Source: DASTPP01 sp035762175 (GTDB lineage Bacteria > Myxococcota_A > Polyangia > Polyangiales > Polyangiaceae). From it: a stretch of DNA of 9,017 nt. Of this stretch, positions 5,971 to 9,017 are shown one piece after another; within the stretch, counting starts at the first letter, position 1, and every line of letters begins with the position of its first letter. The translations under genes were made by a program, and so were the position numbers. The stretch is from assembly GCA_035762175.1 (NCBI GenBank), contig DASTPP010000160.1:1-9017 (forward strand), given 5' to 3'. The notes beneath the pieces were generated by a model, which was given only the letters and a program-made list of their open reading frames with translations, made no database searches and was not told the origin of the DNA.

Positions 5971-6172
5971 GTGGGCCTCGCCCTCGCGGTGGCCTGCTCC
6001 TACCCATCCGACCCGCTCGCGCCCTACCTCGTGGTGAAAACCGCGTGGCCGCGAGGCCGACACGAAGGTCTGCGATAGGGTGTGGGGGTTCGAGTGCTCG
6101 TACGATCCCGCCGAGGGCCGGAGTGAGTGGCGGACGCGGGGCTTACCCTGTCGGGGGAAGCCCCAGGCGTAG
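5971..6172 (+). pseudogene. Broken copy of the tiny lipoprotein, unit 2
   Basis: From GTG 5971 the frame reads VGLALAVACSYPSDPLAPY, matching copy 1. Compared with copy 1, two bases are missing between the TAC at 6025 and GGCCGCGAGG at 6047, so the frame shifts and meets TAG at 6076-6078. The second half of the old frame is still readable from 6047 as EADTKVCD...FECSYDPAEGR. The final Cys and stop have been replaced, so this half runs on to TAG at 6170-6172. A 54-base stretch around the Cys residues (6068-6121) differs from copy 1 at only six positions, so the loss looks recent compared with the divergence of the C-terminal parts of the large genes. No intact start or signal region upstream is obvious. 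Confidence 0.7.
6138..6164 (+). terminator. GC-rich hairpin, unit 2 counterpart of 4652-4670
   Basis: GGGGCTT (6138-6144) pairs with AAGCCCC (6158-6164); inside, after one A/G mismatch, CCC pairs with GGG around a TGTCG loop. The inner CCCTG-Y-CGGGG is shared with unit 1 while the outer stem has changed on both sides, keeping the pairing. Confidence 0.5.
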
Positions 6173-6221
6173 GTGGTGGTGTCGGCGGGCAGGGAGTGCG
6201 GGCAGGGGCGGAGGTGAGAAT

Positions 6222-6251
6222 TTGGCCCGAGTCACCCGACTGGCGTAGCGC
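6222..6251 (+). promoter_or_regulatory. Candidate promoter of the second DUF4062-like gene
   Basis: TTGGCC (6222-6227), an 18-base gap, then TAGCGC (6246-6251), aligned with TTGACC-18-TAGGCA in unit 1. GCGTAG and the downstream AACCATCATC are identical. Both -35 and -10 are further from consensus than in unit 1, so this copy may be expressed more weakly. Confidence 0.35.
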
Positions 6252-6306
6252 TGCAACCATCATCGCCGTGCGCCCAAGTTCGGCCCGGCGGGTTCGGGAC
6301 ACTCCC

Positions 6307-7293
6307 ATGCCGAAGAACGTACTCACCTACAAGTGCATGGTCATTTCCCCCTCGGACGTCGATGCCGAGCGGGACGCGGTCGAAGAAGCTATCGAGGAGT
6401 GGAATCGCACATCGGGATATACATTGGACGTGCGAATTCATTGCGTGCGTTGGGAGAACGACGCTCGTCCTGATCTGTCCGAGGCCCCGCAGGATGCCAT
6501 CAATAAGCAGTTGGTTGACGATTCAGACATGGGCATTGCGATATTCTGGCACAGGCTTGGGACTCCAACAGGTAGATATCCTTCCGGCTCGGTGGAGGAA
6601 ATTGAGCGTTTTCTGGCAAAAAAAAGCAACATAATGGTTTACTTCTGCCAGAGAAATATACCTAAAGCTAAGCTCGATCCGGAGCAGATCTCAGCGCTTC
6701 GGCGTGTCGAACGTAGTTTTCAAGGGAAGGGAATCCTCGGCTCGTTCAAAACGGCAAGGGAGCTATCGAGCAGAGTAAAGCAGGACTTGACAGGGTTCAT
6801 GATGTCGCTGAAGGCTAAGACTCCTCCCATAATTCCTATGAGCCAGGGCAAGAATCTTGACACAGCTCCGTGGCCAGATGTTCGGGTCATGGTGAGTAGC
6901 GAGGTTCAAAAACGTCCCGGATATTCGATTAGGCCCACTTTTACGATTAAGGTTCAAAACCATTCTTCCGCAGTGTGTCGTTTGGCAAGGCTGTTTATTG
7001 TCGTGTCCGATGGAACCTCTTTTAGGTTTGACTGGGACGCCTGGGGCGATGCGGTTCGGTTTCCGATCGCAATTGCGTCTGGGGATTCCTATGAGGTGAC
7101 TGTTTCTGCGCTATTGCTCAAGAACAGTCTGGGCAACAGAGAGCCTTTGCACATCCTGGCTGTAGACAAAGTTGATCGCGAATTCAAGTCTGCTCCAGAA
7201 GAGCTGAAATCTGCACTTGAGGCCACTCTCGATGAGTGGAGCCGTTTGGAGGCCGCTGGCGACACCACAAAGTCGAAAACGCCCCACCAGTAA
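6307..7293 (+). CDS. DUF4062/TIR-like protein with C-terminal beta-sandwich-like domain, copy 2
   Basis: 328 residues. The ATG at 6307 is chosen because MPKNVLTYKC is identical to copy 1; the frame is open back to 6127, but that part is the pseudogene and promoter region. Residues 1-170 align with copy 1 without gaps at roughly three-quarters identity, and SPSDV, DDSDMGIAIFW, GTPT and SGSVEEIE are all kept. The second domain (about 188-290) keeps only a framework (FTIKVQNHS, VSDG, SGDSYEV, REPLH, VDK, FKS) and is otherwise much diverged, with a different linker. The C-terminus runs into the terminator: the stop lies in the hairpin loop. Codon use is richer in A/T-ending codons than any other gene here, a sign of transfer. 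Probably cytosolic; role unknown, immune/conflict role inferred. Confidence 0.85.
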   Translation: MPKNVLTYKCMVISPSDVDAERDAVEEAIEEWNRTSGYTLDVRIHCVRWENDARPDLSEAPQDAINKQLVDDSDMGIAIFWHRLGTPTGRYPSGSVEEIERFLAKKSNIMVYFCQRNIPKAKLDPEQISALRRVERSFQGKGILGSFKTARELSSRVKQDLTGFMMSLKAKTPPIIPMSQGKNLDTAPWPDVRVMVSSEVQKRPGYSIRPTFTIKVQNHSSAVCRLARLFIVVSDGTSFRFDWDAWGDAVRFPIAIASGDSYEVTVSALLLKNSLGNREPLHILAVDKVDREFKSAPEELKSALEATLDEWSRLEAAGDTTKSKTPHQ

Positions 7294-7997
7294 GGCAGGG
7301 CGTCTGAGGCGAGTAGAGGCGAGGGAGGTAAGGCCGCAGAAACGCTGTCATTGAGCAAAAGCGCCCAGAGGTCGATCGCCCAGACGAGCGGCAGGCCCTT
7401 GCCCGGCGAGGCGTGCGAGTGTGGCGCCTCGACGCTGCGAAGGGCGAGCCCCGTGTGCAGGTAGACGTTCCGGTCGACGGCCATGGAGCCCTTGTGGCCC
7501 TGCCCGCCGTCGGCGCATTCGAGCTCGAGGCCGGCGCCGGGCAGCCACTGCGCCAGCGTCACGCACGAGACGTGCGGGCCCGAGCGGCCGAGCGAGCAGA
7601 GGGCGTCGCCCTCGCGGGGCTCGAACCGCTCGAGCGCGGCGCGGCCCTCGACGAGCGCGCCGTACGACCTCGCCACGGTGGCGAGGTCGGAGACGGCGCG
7701 GCCGACGCGCTCGCGGTAGGGGCAGGTGACGAGGGGGTGCTTGACCCCGAGGTGGTAGAGCGCGGCGCGGTAGCGGCACGCGCACGACCACGCGTCGTCG
7801 GCGTAGCGGCGGCGCCATCGGGGCTCGTCGGTGGGGAAGATGAGGGCCTCGTAGGCGCCCTCGGTCGGCCCGCTCGAGCGCAGGCCCTCGTGCGAGCGGA
7901 GCCAGGCGCCGACGAGGGTGCGCACGTCGGTCTCGTCCTGGGCGTGGTGACCCGAGGGCTTCCAGTCAGCGAGGGGGTTCGGGAGAGAGGCGGACAA
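7089..7997 (-). CDS. Probable NlpC/P60- or CHAP-like cysteine peptidase, abnormal 3' end
   Basis: Read from TTG 7997 (GTG 7925 is the alternative) to a stop at 7089, 302 residues. Residues 24-213 fit a papain-like phage/secreted amidase: a Cys at the start of a helix (DAWSCACRYR, C72 or C74), GDAL (130-133), a His after a turn (SGPHVSCV, H142), and ADGGQG (162-167), then a last strand LVWAIDLWALL (204-214). Such enzymes cut peptidoglycan peptides in lysis or wall turnover; no signal peptide is seen. Up to about residue 214 the codons are arm-like. The remaining 85-90 residues lose that pattern, and about 68 of them are antisense to the end of the second DUF4062-like gene. The native end was probably near 7350 and was lost or displaced by the cargo. 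It overlaps the upstream gene by 32 bases. Confidence 0.6.
   Translation of the reverse strand: MSASLPNPLADWKPSGHHAQDETDVRTLVGAWLRSHEGLRSSGPTEGAYEALIFPTDEPRWRRRYADDAWSCACRYRAALYHLGVKHPLVTCPYRERVGRAVSDLATVARSYGALVEGRAALERFEPREGDALCSLGRSGPHVSCVTLAQWLPGAGLELECADGGQGHKGSMAVDRNVYLHTGLALRSVEAPHSHASPGKGLPLVWAIDLWALLLNDSVSAALPPSPLLASDALPYWWGVFDFVVSPAASKRLHSSRVASSADFSSSGADLNSRSTLSTARMCKGSLLPRLFLSNSAETVTS
7279..7303 (+). terminator. Terminator hairpin overlapping the stop codon, unit 2
   Basis: ACGCCC (7279-7284) pairs with GGGCGT (7298-7303), and CC (7287-7288) with GG (7294-7295), around loop AGTAA; two central pairs are lost compared with the unit 1 hairpin. The TAA stop at 7291-7293 lies in the loop. 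Flanking bases (CACAAA before, GGGCG after) also match unit 1. Confidence 0.45.
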
Positions 7998-8568
7998 GGT
8001 CGACCTGCTGGCGGAGGGCCTTCGTGGCGCGGGCGAGCTCGGCGCGCCGGGCCGAGACGAGGGGGGCGGCGTAGGCGGCGCAGCCGGGCACCTTCGAGGC
8101 CGCGCAGGGGCGGGCGTCGGCGAGCGCGTAGGCGAGGCCGCCGCGGGCGGACGAGGCGGCCTCGAGGGCGGTCCGGACGGGCGCGCGGCTCGCCGCGGCG
8201 ATGTCGGGGCCCGCCGTCCGGCCCCAGGCCCGCTCGAGGTCGGCCTCGAGCTGCCCGGCCGCGGCGAGGCAGTCGCCGAGGCCGTCGAGGGCCTCGTGCG
8301 GCGGCGGCGCGGGCAGGGCGTCGGTCGGCGCGGCGCCGACGAGCGCCGCGCCGAGGGCGAGCGCCGCGGCGACGGCCCACCGGGGCGCGCGGGGCCGGGG
8401 CGGCCTTGACCACGCGTCGGCGCGCCCGTCCTCGACGCCCCGCTCGTACCAGCCGGCGAGGGCCGAAGGCACCTCGAGCCCGCAGCGCGAGCAGTGGCGG
8501 CCCGGCCCCTCGTCCGCCGGGGCGAAGGCGTGCGGGCCCCCGGGGCGGCACGCCGCGGGGGCCGTCAT
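7966..8568 (-). CDS. Zinc-knuckle protein with one membrane segment
   Basis: 200 residues, no family recognised. The ATG at 8568 forms an ATGA overlap with the stop of the upstream gene; the frame is open further up to 8709, but that part is Arg-rich shadow. The N-terminus has C7, H13 and C26-x2-C29 (HCSRCGLEV), a likely zinc-binding site. Residues 64-80 (WAVAAALALGAALVGAA) form one membrane helix, preceded by an Arg/Pro-rich stretch. That suggests N-in, C-out. The rest (90-190) is Ala/Leu/Glu/Arg helical with three cysteines (100, 155, 163). Followed by a probable wall peptidase, it could be part of a lysis or envelope module, for example doing a spanin- or holin-like job; that is a guess from order and topology only. 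Confidence 0.75.
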   Translation of the reverse strand: MTAPAACRPGGPHAFAPADEGPGRHCSRCGLEVPSALAGWYERGVEDGRADAWSRPPRPRAPRWAVAAALALGAALVGAAPTDALPAPPPHEALDGLGDCLAAAGQLEADLERAWGRTAGPDIAAASRAPVRTALEAASSARGGLAYALADARPCAASKVPGCAAYAAPLVSARRAELARATKALRQQVDLVRLSPEPPR

Positions 8569-8990
8569 CCGGCCGTCGAGGGCGGCCTGGGCGTCGGCTC
8601 CTCGGCGACCGCGGGCGCCGGCTCGCCCCCGCCCGCGCCCTCGGCGAGGGCGGCGGCCGCCGGCCCGTCGTCCTCGTCGGCGGGCGGCGCGCCCCGGCAC
8701 TCTTCGCACGCGCCGGGCTCCTGATAGACGGCGTCGACGAGGATCGCGCGGCGCTTCTTCGACGGGTCCTTCGGGTCGAGCTCGGCGGCCTCGACGCGCC
8801 CGCCCCCCATCGACGCGACGATGCCGCGCATCGTGTCGACTTGGGTCTTCGGCGGCGGGAAGGCGGCGATCTTCGACCGGTCGGACTGGACGACGAAGTA
8901 CCAGGGGCCCTCGCCGCCCGTGCGCTTGTCGGTGCCGATCGCTTTGTAGAGGCGGGCTTCGAAGTCGGCGATGTTCTGGATGGGGGTCAT
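8565..8990 (-). CDS. Hypothetical protein, first gene of the minus-strand set
   Basis: 141 residues, no family recognised. Residues 1-92 look like a compact alpha/beta domain: helix NIADFEARLYKAI, strand WYFVVQSD (30-37), a Pro/Lys turn, a helix around VDTMRGIVASM (51-61), then strands VEAAELD and AILVDAVY. C95 and C98 (CEEC) follow, and the last 40 residues are Pro/Ala/Glu/Gly-rich and disordered. The ATG has GAAAGGA just upstream, and the stop overlaps the next start. Its promoter may lie beyond 9017. Arm-like codon use. Confidence 0.78.
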   Translation of the reverse strand: MTPIQNIADFEARLYKAIGTDKRTGGEGPWYFVVQSDRSKIAAFPPPKTQVDTMRGIVASMGGGRVEAAELDPKDPSKKRRAILVDAVYQEPGACEECRGAPPADEDDGPAAAALAEGAGGGEPAPAVAEEPTPRPPSTAG

Positions 8991-8994
8991 GGGG

Positions 8995-9002
8995 TTCCTT
9001 TC
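8995..9002 (-). promoter_or_regulatory. Ribosome-binding site of the minus-strand set
   Basis: On the minus strand GAAAGGAA stands 4 bases before the ATG at 8990, a good match that fixes the start of the first gene; the other two genes of the set depend on overlaps. Confidence 0.6.
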
Positions 9003-9017
9003 GTGGTTCGGCCGGGG

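Larger units (their letters stand above)
5964..7310 (+). repeat. Duplicated unit, copy 2
   Basis: Aligns in order with 4481-5875: broken lipoprotein, hairpin, promoter-like region, second DUF4062-like gene, terminator. The right end is judged from the terminator similarity and is approximate. Beyond it the sequence enters the 3' region of the convergent peptidase gene, so this end is also the right edge of the cargo. Confidence 0.8.

Noticed and set aside
4481..7310. The duplicated unit as a composite transposon
   Set aside because: I see no terminal inverted repeats, target-site duplication or transposase at the ends of either unit, and the copies are too diverged for a recent transposition.
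7559..8551. 330-codon minus-strand frame across the right arm
   Set aside because: Low-complexity Arg/Pro/Ala shadow of the two genes in the other minus frame, which have coupled starts and motifs.
1..9017. tRNA, rRNA, CRISPR array, transposase or integrase
   Set aside because: I looked for cloverleaf-like sequence, regularly spaced repeats and recombinase motifs on both strands and found none. The only direct repeats are the 18-bp linker units and the 1.4-kb duplicated unit.

Overview
The window is very rich in G+C, and its coding third positions are almost all G or C. It looks like Myxococcota, most likely the Polyangiales/Sorangium side. The best clue is the lipoprotein at 3542-4447, which joins a lipobox (AAGC), Gly/Ser/Thr-rich linkers and cysteine clusters in a style common there. 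The assignment is an inference from style; there is no rRNA or tRNA in the window to confirm it.

Left arm (1-2340, + strand): five tightly overlapping genes, the first cut by the window edge. The second is a RusA-type Holliday-junction resolvase, a phage/prophage recombination enzyme. The others are unrecognised (one has a zinc ribbon). The set ends in a perfect 11-bp inverted repeat around the last stop codon. Right arm (about 7350-9017, - strand): three overlapping genes running toward the centre. They encode an unrecognised protein, a zinc-knuckle protein with one membrane segment, and a probable NlpC/P60- or CHAP-like cysteine peptidase/amidase. The two arms share codon habits (CTC-GAG and similar) and read as parts of a prophage or phage-derived locus.

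Centre (about 2340-7350): accessory cargo of mixed composition. It holds an SH3-like secreted lipoprotein, a small - strand gene with arm-like codon use, a Cys/Gly-rich myxobacterial lipoprotein, and then a duplicated unit of about 1.4 kb. Each unit has, in order, a tiny Cys-containing lipoprotein gene, a GC-rich hairpin, a conserved promoter-like region, a gene for a 328-329 residue DUF4062/TIR-like protein with a C-terminal beta-sandwich-like domain, and a terminator hairpin. In unit 1 every part is intact. In unit 2 the lipoprotein gene is broken by a frameshift, while the large gene is intact.

The two large proteins are about three-quarters identical over their N-terminal 170 residues and far less alike in the C-terminal domain. 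That pattern fits one conserved effector-like domain with diverging sensor-like domains, as seen in some immune or conflict genes. With their low G+C and their place between phage-type modules, they are the best candidate here for an undescribed system. A role in defence is inference only. Unit 2 also runs into the 3' end of the convergent peptidase gene, whose last 85-90 codons look like antisense read-through, as if the cargo replaced its native end.
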